Origin: Chrysochromulina tobinii
Taxonomy: Eukaryota; Haptophyta; Prymnesiales; Chrysochromulinaceae
Reading direction: 5' to 3'
DNA length: 14,196 nucleotides
NCBI GenBank assembly: GCA_001275005.1
Contig: JWZX01001342.1
Span: 1 to 14,196, forward strand
Shown here: piece after piece, positions 6,732 to 14,196 of the stretch
How positions within the stretch are numbered: the stretch's first letter is position 1
How the letters are laid out: the number at the start of each line of letters is the position of its first letter
Made by a program: the position numbers and the translations under genes
Notes under the pieces: generated by a model
The model's database searches: none
What the model saw: only the letters and a program-made list of their open reading frames with translations
What the model was told of the DNA's origin: nothing

Positions 6732-8546
6732 CTAGGGCTTCGCCTCCTCAGGCGCTGGCGCCTCGCCCTCAGGTGCCGGCGCCTCCGCCGCGGCCTCGGG
6801 CGCCGCCTCCTCGGGCGCCGCCTCCTCAGACACGGGCGCGGCCTCCTCGGGCGCGGCCTCCTCGGACACGGGCGCGGCCTCCTCGGATACGGGCGCGGCC
6901 TCCTCAGACACGGGCGCGGCCTCCTCGGATACGGGCGCGGCCTCCTCGGACACGGGCGCGGCCTCCTCGGGCGCGGCCTCCTCGGACACGGGCGCGGCCT
7001 CCTCGGACACGGGCGCGGCCTCCTCGGGCGCGGCCTCCTCAGACACGGGCGCCGCCTCCTCGGACACGGGCGCGGCCTCCTCGGACACGGGCGCGGCCTC
7101 CTCGGACACGGGCGCGGCCTCCTCAGACACGGGCGCCGCCTCCTCGGATACGGGCGCGGCCTCCTCGGATACGGGCGCCGCCTCCTCAGACACGGGCGCC
7201 GCCTCCTCGGACACGGGCGCGGCCTCCTCAGACACGGGCGCCGCCTCCTCAGACACGGGCGCGGCCTCCTCGGGCGCGGCCTCCTCAGACACGGGCGCGG
7301 CCTCCTCAGACACGGGCGTGGCCTCCTCGGTCACGGGCGCCGCCTCCTCGGGCGCCGCCTCCTCGGACACGGGCGCCTCGAGTGCGGGCGCTGGTTCCGA
7401 GGCGCCTTCCTGTGGGATCGCCTCGAACGGTGGCGGCTCCTCGGGCGCGGGCTCCTCGGGCGCGGGCTCCTGGACTGGCTCCTGGAACGACACGGCAGCC
7501 GCCGGCTCATCGCCGACCTTTTCGACGTTGCCGTTCGAGAGCCGCTTGAAGACAGCCTGGGGGGTCGCCGCGCACTTGGGCGTGTTCGAGCTCGCCATCT
7601 TCTCCGCCCCCGCCGTCGCACAATCTTCGGCCGACAGTCCGACGAGCTTCAGGGCGGTTTCGAGGCACTTGTTCGCACCCGCAGTGCCGGTCCAGCAGTC
7701 TTCGATGCTGATCTGATCGTCGACACTTGGATAAGTCGCGACAGATGCGAAGGAGCTCGGGTCCCGAGCGAGGCTGCAGTCAAACTTGCCATCAGACATG
7801 CCGAACTCCTCGAAGAGCGAGAACTGCCGGTCACGCTCGTTGCGCGTGAGCGCGAACGTCGCGACCTTCGGGCTATCCACCATGGACTGAAGCGCGTCCT
7901 TCCACGCGGTCATCGCCTTATCATTACGCGCCGTCGTGCACTTCGACGGGGGCGGGTCGTCCGCCATGAGCACGCCGGCCGTGTTTGCATTGACAAACTG
8001 CGGGAGCATCTTCAGCGTGATTTTGCAGTCCTCCGGAGCGCACACGTCGGCGGGCACGCCCGCGCAGACTTTATCGCGAATGCGCAGGGCGTACTCGGCG
8101 AAGTTGTAGTTGAGCCCATCGTAGAGCGAGGCCTCGTCGACCCCGATGTTGAGCGCGACAGGGCGGCGGACCGGGGTAGCGGAGAGCTTGCCGTAGATCG
8201 CCACGTGGGTCTTCTGCGCAGCGATCCGGTCCATCAGGACTGGGTTGCTGCTCCTTACTTTTTCGCCAGTGATGGCGTTGAAGATGCTCGTCGACATGTC
8301 AGTCGCCATGTTGCCAGTGCATTCGGCGACCTCGTTCGTCGCCCACACCGTCTTCTTGAATGCAAATGGCTCCCCGAGGTCGATCATACACGGGTGCGTC
8401 TGGAGCGCCGCCCCAAACTCCGCCGTGCCGCTTCCGTGGTCAGAGATGATGACGAGCACCTGCGGCGCCTCACTAGCCTGAAGTGTAATTTCATTTCCAC
8501 CGAGCACACTCGCGCCCAAGGCCGCAAGCGGCAAGGCGGCGTACAT
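6732..8546 (-). CDS. Sulfotransferase-like secretory protein with long (APVSEEA)n tail, copy 1
   Basis: 604 residues. A short hydrophobic N-terminus ([17 protein letters not shown]) suggests a signal peptide. Residues 29-63 ([16 protein letters not shown], then [11 protein letters not shown]) follow the order of a sulfotransferase 5'-PAPS-binding loop: hydrophobic strand, GSGT, then HP...[17 protein letters not shown] at 233-245 resembles the 3'-phosphate-binding segment, and [11 protein letters not shown] at 294-304 a late family helix. The basic residue usual in the first loop (RSG[ST]) is replaced by HGS, so PAPS binding and activity are not assured. About ten Cys in the catalytic part fit a secretory-pathway protein. 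From residue 390 the tail is roughly twenty APVSEEA heptads mixed with APEEA pentads, acidic and proline-rich, probably extended. A divergent paralogue lies at 8960-10231. The substrate cannot be read from the sequence. Confidence 0.8.
   Translation of the reverse strand: MYAALPLAALGASVLGGNEITLQASEAPQVLVIISDHGSGTAEFGAALQTHPCMIDLGEPFAFKKTVWATNEVAECTGNMATDMSTSIFNAITGEKVRSSNPVLMDRIAAQKTHVAIYGKLSATPVRRPVALNIGVDEASLYDGLNYNFAEYALRIRDKVCAGVPADVCAPEDCKITLKMLPQFVNANTAGVLMADDPPPSKCTTARNDKAMTAWKDALQSMVDSPKVATFALTRNERDRQFSLFEEFGMSDGKFDCSLARDPSSFASVATYPSVDDQISIEDCWTGTAGANKCLETALKLVGLSAEDCATAGAEKMASSNTPKCAATPQAVFKRLSNGNVEKVGDEPAAAVSFQEPVQEPAPEEPAPEEPPPFEAIPQEGASEPAPALEAPVSEEAAPEEAAPVTEEATPVSEEAAPVSEEAAPEEAAPVSEEAAPVSEEAAPVSEEAAPVSEEAAPVSEEAAPVSEEAAPVSEEAAPVSEEAAPVSEEAAPVSEEAAPVSEEAAPEEAAPVSEEAAPVSEEAAPEEAAPVSEEAAPVSEEAAPVSEEAAPVSEEAAPVSEEAAPEEAAPVSEEAAPEEAAPEAAAEAPAPEGEAPAPEEAKP
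6790..7385 (-). repeat. 21-bp/15-bp coding minisatellite in copy 1 tail
   Basis: On the coding strand the unit is GCGCCCGTGTCCGAGGAGGCC with 15-bp variants lacking the GTGTCC part. Most differences between units are silent: GTG or GTA for Val, TCC or TCT for Ser, GCG or GCC for Ala. The array makes up about a third of the protein. Confidence 0.9.
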
Positions 8547-8959
8547 CGTGGCTCTTTACCCAAAAATGGGACTCTGACACTCAGTTCCCGAAAAGGAACT
8601 CGGACCTCAGAGGGACTGTGAATCGAGCCTCTTACTGTGAATAGAGTTTCTCATGCGAGAAGATGTGCGTGCGGAGTGCGCGCGCGCAGAGACGTACTGG
8701 ACGGAGTCGTACGACGACGTACGTCGGAAGGAAGCCCGTGCGAGCTGTGACCCGCAGCGGGGAGTCCCGCACGAAACGAACATTGTGCTACTGCTTGGCA
8801 ATAATTTACCGTGCTGTGGACTTAGTGGGCGGAAGCCAGGGGGCGGCAACGCCGGTTTTTCGCCCTTTTTGTGAGTCCAAACGTTCTGGCAAAACGGCAA
8901 AGCACTTTCAAGGCTCTCCGAACCAAATCGGGACCTGGTCCATATTTGGGTAAAAAAAG
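8547..8959. promoter_or_regulatory. Divergent promoter region between the sulfotransferase-like genes
   Basis: About 410 bp separate the two start codons, so both genes must start here. Each side carries TTTGGGTAAA a few bases before its ATG (8555-8564 on the minus strand, 8945-8954 on the plus strand). Each also has a looser match just upstream, of the form TCCGA..., TCGGGA.CTG and GTCC. The middle (about 8640-8900) is not visibly duplicated. The minus side adds a hairpin-capable AGTTCC (8583-8588)/GGAACT (8595-8600) pair. No TATA box is clear on either side. Confidence 0.6.
8715..8726. promoter_or_regulatory. 12-bp perfect palindrome CGACGTACGTCG
   Basis: It lies in the unduplicated centre of the shared promoter region, next to another palindrome, TCGTACGA (8707-8714). 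The ACGT core is of the kind bound by bZIP-type dimers in other eukaryotes; binding here is inference only. Confidence 0.35.
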
Positions 8960-10231
8960 ATGGTCTTCACCATGCTGTGTGCCATCATGGCGCTGCCACT
9001 GCAAATGCGCGGGGCCGAGGTAAATGAAGTGCAGGCACTCCAGGCTAGTGAGGCGCCGCAGGTGCTCGTCATCATCTCTGACCACGGAAGCGGCACGGCG
9101 GAGTTTGGGGCGGCGCTCCAGACGCACCCGTGTATGATCGACCTCGGGGAGCCATTTGCATTCAAGAAGACGGTGTGGGCGACAAACGCGGTCGCCGAAT
9201 GCACTGGCAACATGGCGACTGACATGACGACGACTGTCTTCAACGCCATCACTGGCGAACTCGTGAAGGGCAGCAACCCAGTCCTGATGGACCGGATCGC
9301 TGCGCAGAAGACCCACGTGGCGATCTACGGCAAGCTCTCCGATACCCAGGTTCGCCGCCCTGTCGCGCTCAACATCGGGGTCGACGAGGCCTCGCTCTAC
9401 GATGGGCTCAACTACAACTTCGCCGAGTACGTCCTGCGCATTCGCGATAAAGTCTGCGCGGGCGTGCCCGCCGACGTGTGCGCTCCGGAGGACTGCAAAA
9501 TCACGCTGAAGATGCTCCCGCAGTTTGTCAATGCAAACACGGCCGGCGTGCTCATGGCGGACGACCCGCCCGCGTCGAAGTGCACGACGGCGCGTAACGA
9601 TAAGGCGATGATCGCGTGGAAGGACGCGCTTCAGTCCATGGTGGATAGCCCGAAGGTCGCGACGTTCGCGCTCACGCGCAACGAGCGTGACCGGCAGATG
9701 TCGCTCTTCAAGGAATACGGCATGATCATGGGCAAGTTTGACTGCAGCCTCGCTCGCGACCCGAGCCCCTTTGCCTCCGCTGCGACCTTTCCGAACGTCG
9801 ACGATCAGATCAGCATCGAAGACTGCTGGACCGGCACTGCGGGTGCGAACAAGTGCCTCGAAACCGCCCTGAAGCTCGTCGGACTGTCGGCCGAAGATTG
9901 TGCGACGGCGGGGGCGGAGAAGATGGCGAGCTCGAACACCGCCATGTGCGCCGCGACCCCTCAGGCTGTCTACAAGCGGCTCTCGAACGGCAACCTCGAG
10001 AAGGTCGGCGAGGAGGCGGCTGGCGTGACGTTCCAGGCGCCCGCGCCCGAGGAGGCGGCGCCCGCGCCCGAGGAGGCGGCGCCCGCGCCCGAGGAGGCCG
10101 CGCCCGCGCCCGAGGAGGCCGCGCCCGTGTCCGAGGAGGCGGCGCCCGAGGAGGCGGCACCGTCGAAGGCGTGGTGGCCGTTTGGCAATTCGAACACGAC
10201 GCAGCAGCTCGCTACGGTAGGGAAGCCCTAG
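8960..10231 (+). CDS. Sulfotransferase-like secretory protein with short tail, copy 2
   Basis: 423 residues. From residue 28 (LQASEAPQ) to about 345 it is nearly the same as the protein at 6732-8546, with scattered substitutions, sharing DHGSGTAEF (41-49), LGEPFAFKK and LTRNERDRQ (about 238-246) and the same Cys pattern. The N-terminus differs completely: MVFTMLCAIMALPLQMRGAE instead of the other copy's leader, still hydrophobic and signal-like. A second in-frame Met at codon 5 is possible. The tail has four APAPEEA units, one APVSEEA and one APEEA, then a copy-specific end with SKAWWPFGNSN and VGKP. Function is as for copy 1: a likely PAPS-type transferase fold with a variant first loop, substrate unknown. 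The gene is transcribed away from its twin out of a shared 0.4 kb region, so the two may be co-expressed. Confidence 0.8.
   Translation: MVFTMLCAIMALPLQMRGAEVNEVQALQASEAPQVLVIISDHGSGTAEFGAALQTHPCMIDLGEPFAFKKTVWATNAVAECTGNMATDMTTTVFNAITGELVKGSNPVLMDRIAAQKTHVAIYGKLSDTQVRRPVALNIGVDEASLYDGLNYNFAEYVLRIRDKVCAGVPADVCAPEDCKITLKMLPQFVNANTAGVLMADDPPASKCTTARNDKAMIAWKDALQSMVDSPKVATFALTRNERDRQMSLFKEYGMIMGKFDCSLARDPSPFASAATFPNVDDQISIEDCWTGTAGANKCLETALKLVGLSAEDCATAGAEKMASSNTAMCAATPQAVYKRLSNGNLEKVGEEAAGVTFQAPAPEEAAPAPEEAAPAPEEAAPAPEEAAPVSEEAAPEEAAPSKAWWPFGNSNTTQQLATVGKP
10037..10156 (+). repeat. 21-bp coding minisatellite in copy 2 tail
   Basis: Four units of GCGCCCGCGCCCGAGGAGGCG type (10037-10120), one APVSEEA unit (10121-10141) and a 15-bp APEEA unit. 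It is the short counterpart of the array at 6790-7385, with APAPEEA rather than APVSEEA dominant. Confidence 0.9.
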
Positions 10232-10564
10232 GCAGCGGCAGTGCGCCGCACTTGACAGTGCGAGCCATACCGGCCGGCGTCGATCAGGCGCGTGACGCAG
10301 ATGGCCATGTAGCCGGGTGTGTGAATGGTGGAGCCGGGGGCCGACGGAGGCATGGGGGAGCGGCAAGACACGAGCGTGATGATGCGCACCGCTATGCATC
10401 GGTGCCCTTTTCATCTGGCACGAGAGGGGGAATGGACGTGGGGGAGCTCGGGATTGTGCGTCGCAAGTGCGATGTGCGGGTGGCGAGTGTGCACGATCTC
10501 CGGGTCTGAGATCGAGCGTGCCTATAGCGGCGAGACAGCCGTCTGAACTGCCGTGACCGTCGTG

Positions 10565-10876
10565 GACTCTTGGTCCTTTCTTGGTCCGATACAAGTGTGC
10601 GTAGCGCTGATGATGTCTGCGTATACATGGGCCGTGTGCGTGCGTGGGACGTGCAAGTGACCGTAGAGAGAGCGTAGTGTACCAGTATGAGCGGCATCGA
10701 GAGATACTTTAAACCCGGACTTAAACGCTGTGCCGCCAGGGCGTTTTAGGTTTTTTCGTGACAAACTTCGTGTTTCGGAGAGAATAACATATTCGTCCTC
10801 GACACGACACTCTGTCTGTCAAGCAAGGAAACAACACTTGATTCACACCTCGACGACGCGGTTCCCGCGCGAATGG
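10565..10876. other. Intergenic region upstream of the zinc finger/UBA gene
   Basis: It follows the end of the inverted duplication. I see no gene and no clear TATA box. The frame of the following gene is open back to a TGA at 10688-10690 but has no ATG before 10877, so this stretch is probably promoter and 5' leader. Confidence 0.5.
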
Positions 10877-12024
10877 ATGGCGCCCTCCGCAACAATGTCG
10901 CGTCGGCCGTCGTCGCATCGGCTATTGGAGTGCCCGAATGGCCATGCACTCAAATCTCACCGTGGCATTAACACTGCCGACGTCTTGTCATGCGACAAGT
11001 GCGACGCGGACATCGATACCGGTCACAAGCGATTTAGCTGTTCTGGGTGCGATTACGACGTGTGCTACAAGTGCGCCCAGGATGGAGGCATCGCGACGCC
11101 GGGCGGCTCCGGAGGCACGCCAGCTGCCGCTTGCGCCCGCGTATCGCCGCGATCCGCTGCAGCTGCCGCTAAGGCAGCTGCGTTTTTGCGCCCATCGGCC
11201 GTGCCACCGCCTGATGCTCCCGTCGCACTACCGCCCGCTGCTGCTGCTGCCGTGCCGCCGCCGCCGCCGCCGTCTGACGTGGCCGCCTTGGCCGCGTTGC
11301 TCGCCGACGAGGAGGCTGCGCTGGAGCGGATGCGCGTCGATCTGTGCCTGAAGACGTTGCGCTTCGCCATGGGACCGCCGCGCGCTGCCCCGCCCAGCCC
11401 ACTGCCGGCCCTCTTCGCCGGAAGTCAGTGGTCAGGTATGGCGGGCGCCGAGCCGTTCAACCTGATCGTGAGCCACCGCGACGGCGCGGCGGCCGAGGCG
11501 GTGGGCGTGTGGCCGGGCGTGAGCGCCACGCGCATGGACGGCACCGTTCACGCCGATGGCGGCGCTCACGACGGCGCCAACGGCCCGTCGGCGCTCACGA
11601 TAGCGCTCGAGGAGTTCGAAGCCGTTGCGGGCGAACCTCGACCCGCATCTCGGCGGATCTCCCTGCGGCTGCGCCTCGAAGCTCCCCTCGAGGGCTCGCG
11701 CGCGCATGTGCTCGTCGGCGAGGCGACCGCCGCCGGCGGCGGAGCGTCGTCCCGAGCACGCCTCGAGCAGCTCCCCCCCTGGGAACCGGTCGCGTCGCAA
11801 CCGTTCACAGGATTACACGAGCTCCAGGCTGGCACCGCGGCTCTGGCGCAGGCCGCCGTAAATGCGGCCGCGAGTGCGGCGGCCGTGGACGCCGCCAAGG
11901 CCGCTGCCGGTCTTACTGCCCTGGACACCTCGACAAGCGCTGCCCTGGGCACCTCGAAAAGCGCTGCCCTGGACACCTCGACAAGCGCTGCCCTCGATGC
12001 CACCGCCAGCGCCCTACCGCCGCC

Positions 12025-12055
<31 letters not shown>

Positions 12056-14196
12056 CTGCTGCTGCAAGAGCGTGCAGCATCGTCGCGTCTCGCAGCGGGC
12101 GCCATCGCGGGCGCCGACGCCATCGAGACGGCGGGCGCCCGTGACGGCGCCCGCGACGGCGCGTTCGACTCGGATGCACTGGTGGACGAGGAGCGGTCAC
12201 ATGAGGCCGCGGCCAAGCTTCGTCAAGATTCGTCAGACTCGCGGCCGCGGTCACATGAGGCCGCGGCCAAGCTTCGTCAAGATTCGTCAGACTCGCGGCC
12301 GCGGTCACATGAGGCTGTGGCCATGCTTCGTCAAGATTCGTCAGACTCGCGGTCACATGAGGCCGCGGCCAAGCTTGCTGCTCTCGAAGCGGCCTCGCTC
12401 TCGAACCTGATGTCGCAGGACGCGGCGCAGGTGGCGGCCGAGGCGGCGGCCGCCGCTGCTGGCTTTCCGTTCCCCTTCGGTGCCGAGACGGACATAGGCG
12501 CCGCCATCGGGGAGGAGGCACTCAGATGCACTCAGACGCAATTAGAGGCCATCAGAGGCCATCAGAGGCCATGGAGAGGGGTGGAGGGCCGCTCACGATT
12601 GCGTGACCTGAGCTGTGGAATCGCCGACGGGGCGAGCTGTGGAATCGCCGACGGGGCGAGCTGTGGAATCGCCGACGGGGCGAGCTGTGGAATCGCCGAC
12701 GGGGCGAGCTGTGGAATCGCCGACGGGGCGAGCTGTGGAATCGCCGACGGGGCGAGCTGTGGAATCGCCGACGGGGCGAGCTGTGGAATCGCCGAAGGGG
12801 CGACTGAGGTAGACGAGCCAGCGGCGTGGACTGCGCGGGATGCTGAGCCGGCGGCGCAGGCGCTGCTGATCCTACCCGGGTCGGCGGAGGCGGCGGAGGC
12901 GGCGGAGGCGGCGGAGGCGGCGGAGGCGGCGGAGGCGGCGGCGGAAGCGAGATCTCCGCGAGATTCTGTAGCGGGGGAGGACGAGACGGAGCCCCCGGAG
13001 CCCGATCCGGAGCCCGAGTACCCGACCATGGAGGAGGAGGAGAGGGTCGAGGAGGAGGAGGAGGCAGCGGCGGCGGTGCCCACGACGGCGCCCATGGAGG
13101 AAGCTACGTCGCATGAGGCTGAACTCTATGGGCGCCGTCGTGAGCGTGAAGCCGCGCCTCTTGACGTGACGCCGCATGGGCGCCGTCGTGGGCATGAAGC
13201 CGCGCCTCTTGATGTCACGCCGCTCGGCCACGCGGGCGGCGGCGGCGGCGTTGGGGGCGGCGGCGGCGGCGGCGGCGGCAGGGGTTGCGGTGGCGGAGAG
13301 CGAGACGGATGGCCAAGTGGCACGCAGCTCGACCCGCAATCTGACGCACGCCCAGCTGACCCCCTGAGCCATGCAAGTCACGCCGGTGGCGCCCACGACG
13401 GCGCCGGCGTGGGTGGCAGCGCGAGCGTCGCACTGACCCAAGCAGACGACTCGGAGGCAGCGGGCAGCGAGGGCAGTGACGGCGGCGGCGGTGCGCGGTA
13501 CCTTGACCGCAATCTCCTCTTCTCGATGGGCTTCGGCGCGCAGCGCGTGCAGTGGGCGCTCGATCAGAATAACGACGACCCCCAAGTGGCACTCGAGGTG
13601 CTGCTCAATATGGCGCCTGAGCCGCCGCCGCCACTCGCGCCGCCGCGGCGGGTAGCACCTGCCGTCACTCTCGCCCCCCGCTCTGTCGCTCCTGCCACCT
13701 TTGTATCGTCCGCCGTCGCGCGTCCCGCCGCCATCATTGGGAGCAATCTCGTCAATCTCGCCAATCCCGTCAATCCCGCCGCCATCATTGGGAGCAAGAA
13801 ACGCCCGGCCGAGGGCGGCGCGGGGGCATCCGCCTCGTCTTCACAGCGCAGCCAGCGCGCCGATGGCGGCAGTGGCAAGGCAAGCAAGGGTGGCAGTGGC
13901 GCTGTCGTCGGCGGCGGCAGCCGAGGCGGTGGGGGAGGAGGCAGCCGAGGCGGCGGCGGCAGCAGTCAGCAGGCCATTCGCCCATGCCCAAGCTGCCATC
14001 GCAATCCGATTAGCGGAGCAGCTGCCGTGTGCATCTCGTGCTCCTTTGGCACCGCAGGCGGCGGAGGCGGCGTGGCGGAGCGGCGTCAAGGAGGACATCA
14101 GGGAGGACATCAGGGAGGACATCAGGGAGGACATCAGGGAGGTCATCAGGGAGGCTCAGTTGTCCACGGGCCGAGCTCGAGTGCACACGCCGCCAA
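10877..14196 (+). CDS. Large repeat-rich protein with ZZ/DC1-like zinc finger and UBA domain (3' partial)
   Basis: One frame stays open for 1,106 codons from ATG at 10877 (a second in-frame ATG is at 10895) to the right edge, with no stop. Residues 18-68 form a zinc-binding module: CPNGHAL (C19, H23), CDKC (C39, C42), CSGC (C55, C58) and CYKC (C63, C66), like ZZ or DC1 fingers. Residues 179-290 (GSQWSG, FNLIV, VGVWPG, LEGS) may be a small beta-barrel; this is weak. Then come Ala-rich and tandem-repeat stretches, a 13-Pro run, acidic and poly-Gly tracts. Residues 875-915 hold LLFSMGFGAQRVQWALDQNN, DDPQVALEVLL, a clear UBA (ubiquitin-associated) domain with the MGF loop. C1037/C1040 and C1052/C1055 form a possible zinc ribbon, followed by GGHQ repeats. 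The finger plus UBA pairing suggests a ubiquitin-linked adaptor, perhaps autophagy- or proteasome-related; this is inference. Confidence 0.8.
11918..12013 (+). repeat. 24-bp coding repeat, 4 units
   Basis: Units start at 11918, 11942, 11966 and 11990, encoding AL(D/G)TS(T/K)SA. The fourth has drifted (ALDATASA). It runs directly into the poly-Pro codons at 12017-12055. Confidence 0.9.
12017..12055 (+). repeat. Poly-proline codon run (13 codons)
   Basis: Thirteen consecutive CCG/CCA codons, then Leu codons. It separates the N-terminal finger half from the repeat-rich middle of the protein. Proline runs of this kind act as profilin or SH3/WW ligands in other proteins, but nothing here shows which. 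Confidence 0.9.
12194..12376 (+). repeat. 54-bp coding repeat, about 3.5 units
   Basis: Units at 12194-12247 and 12248-12301 are identical and encode RSHEAAAKLRQDSSDSRP. A third (12302-12349) lacks the last two codons and has two substitutions. A fourth is cut after RSHEAAAKL. The peptide is helix-prone and charged. Confidence 0.9.
12611..12802 (+). repeat. 24-bp coding repeat, 8 tandem units (SCGIADGA)
   Basis: Eight head-to-tail units of 24 bp, the first seven identical at every base, the eighth with GAAGGG in place of GACGGG. Each adds one Cys. Identity at silent sites points to recent expansion or homogenisation. Confidence 0.95.
12884..12949 (+). repeat. GCGGAGGCG repeat (poly Ala-Glu-Ala)
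   Basis: About seven 9-bp units encode alternating AEA blocks, likely a charged helix. A Glu-rich run (about 13030-13060) follows shortly after. Confidence 0.85.
13130..13225 (+). repeat. 48-bp coding repeat, 2 units
   Basis: Units at 13130-13177 and 13178-13225 encode GRRR(E/G)(R/H)EAAPLDVTP plus one residue. The GGGCGCCGTCGTG core is also present inverted at about 13078-13092 and again near 13388, so the phrase recurs on both strands. Confidence 0.8.
14090..14149 (+). repeat. 12-bp coding repeat, 5 units (GGHQ)
   Basis: Five units of GGAGGACATCAG; the last has GGT for the second Gly codon, a silent change. It adds a regularly spaced His every four residues just after the CxxC...CxxC motif. 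The frame continues past it to the window edge. Confidence 0.95.

Larger units (their letters stand above)
6391..8569. repeat. Left arm of large inverted duplication
   Basis: The reverse complement matches 8940-10564. Matching runs continue past the coding region on both sides. On the outer side, CCCTAGGCAG(T/C)GGCAGTG, CCGCTATGCATCGGTGCCC and GTGCACGAT recur in order until similarity fades at ACCGTCGTG (6391-6399 here, about 10555-10563 there). On the inner side CCATTTTTGGGTAAA (8555-8569) matches CCATATTTGGGTAAA (8940-8954). The arms differ in length mainly because of the tail minisatellite. Confidence 0.85.
8940..10564. repeat. Right arm of large inverted duplication
   Basis: Reverse-complement partner of 6391-8569. 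The best block is 9041-9183, where 143 bp match the left arm (8338-8480) without a mismatch by eye. The match continues with scattered differences through the coding region and about 330 bp beyond the stop codon. A stretch of about 20 bp after the stop on the left arm (near 6686-6705) is missing here. Confidence 0.85.

Noticed and set aside
6705-8621. 638-codon open frame antisense to sulfotransferase-like copy 1
   Set aside because: It is Arg/Leu/Gly-rich and mirrors the sense gene. GC-rich third positions keep the antisense frame open. The sense frame has family motifs and silent-site variation in its repeats.
8822-10594. 590-codon open frame antisense to copy 2
   Set aside because: It resembles the antisense frame of copy 1 only because the DNA is duplicated. 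It has no recognisable domain and runs through the promoter region and 3' flank.
11344-12410. Several plus- and minus-strand frames overlapping the zinc finger/UBA gene
   Set aside because: They are Arg/Pro-rich shadows. The frame starting at 10877 is the only one open across the whole 3.3 kb and contains the domains.
1-14196. CRISPR array or bacterial mobile element
   Set aside because: The tandem repeats are in-frame coding minisatellites without spacers, and no transposase or integrase is present.

Overview
The window looks like nuclear DNA of a GC-rich unicellular eukaryotic alga, most like a haptophyte. This is inferred from eukaryote-only domain families (a CaMK-type kinase, an FCP1/NIF-type phosphatase, a ZZ/DC1-like zinc finger with a UBA domain), very GC-rich third codon positions, homopolymeric Ala/Pro/Gly runs, and many in-frame minisatellites. 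No ribosome binding sites, operons, tRNA or rRNA were seen. The main genes each read as one uninterrupted frame, so no intron is required, although strong donor-like GT sites occur.

Layout. (1) 1-869 (+): the C-terminal end of a calmodulin-dependent-type protein kinase, cut by the left edge, with a poly-Ala insertion in the catalytic lobe; a Ser-rich ORF of uncertain status follows at 888-1463. (2) 1464-2672: about 1.2 kb without a convincing gene, very GC-rich in the middle, with an AT-rich repeat at 1559-1592 and an isolated TATA-like box at 2284. (3) 2673-3905 (-): a membrane-anchored or secreted protein with two six-cysteine PWCY repeats and a proline-rich linker. (4) 4619-5773 (-): an FCP1/NIF-type HAD phosphatase-like nuclear protein with a DLNGT active-site variant. 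The regions upstream of (3) and (4) share a related block of motifs. (5) 6391-10564: a large imperfect inverted duplication carrying two divergent, nearly identical sulfotransferase-like genes (6732-8546 minus, 8960-10231 plus) around a roughly 0.4 kb shared promoter region. Their C-terminal tails are 21-bp minisatellites of very different length. (6) 10877-14196 (+): an open frame of more than 1,100 codons that runs off the right edge. It has an N-terminal ZZ/DC1-like zinc finger, a possible beta-barrel, several perfect or near-perfect tandem repeats, a UBA domain, and a CxxC...CxxC motif next to a GGHQ repeat.

The genes do not form an obvious pathway. The strongest signals are the inverted sulfotransferase-like pair with its conserved core and fast-evolving tails, the shared upstream element of the two adjacent minus-strand genes, and the repeat-rich zinc finger/UBA protein.
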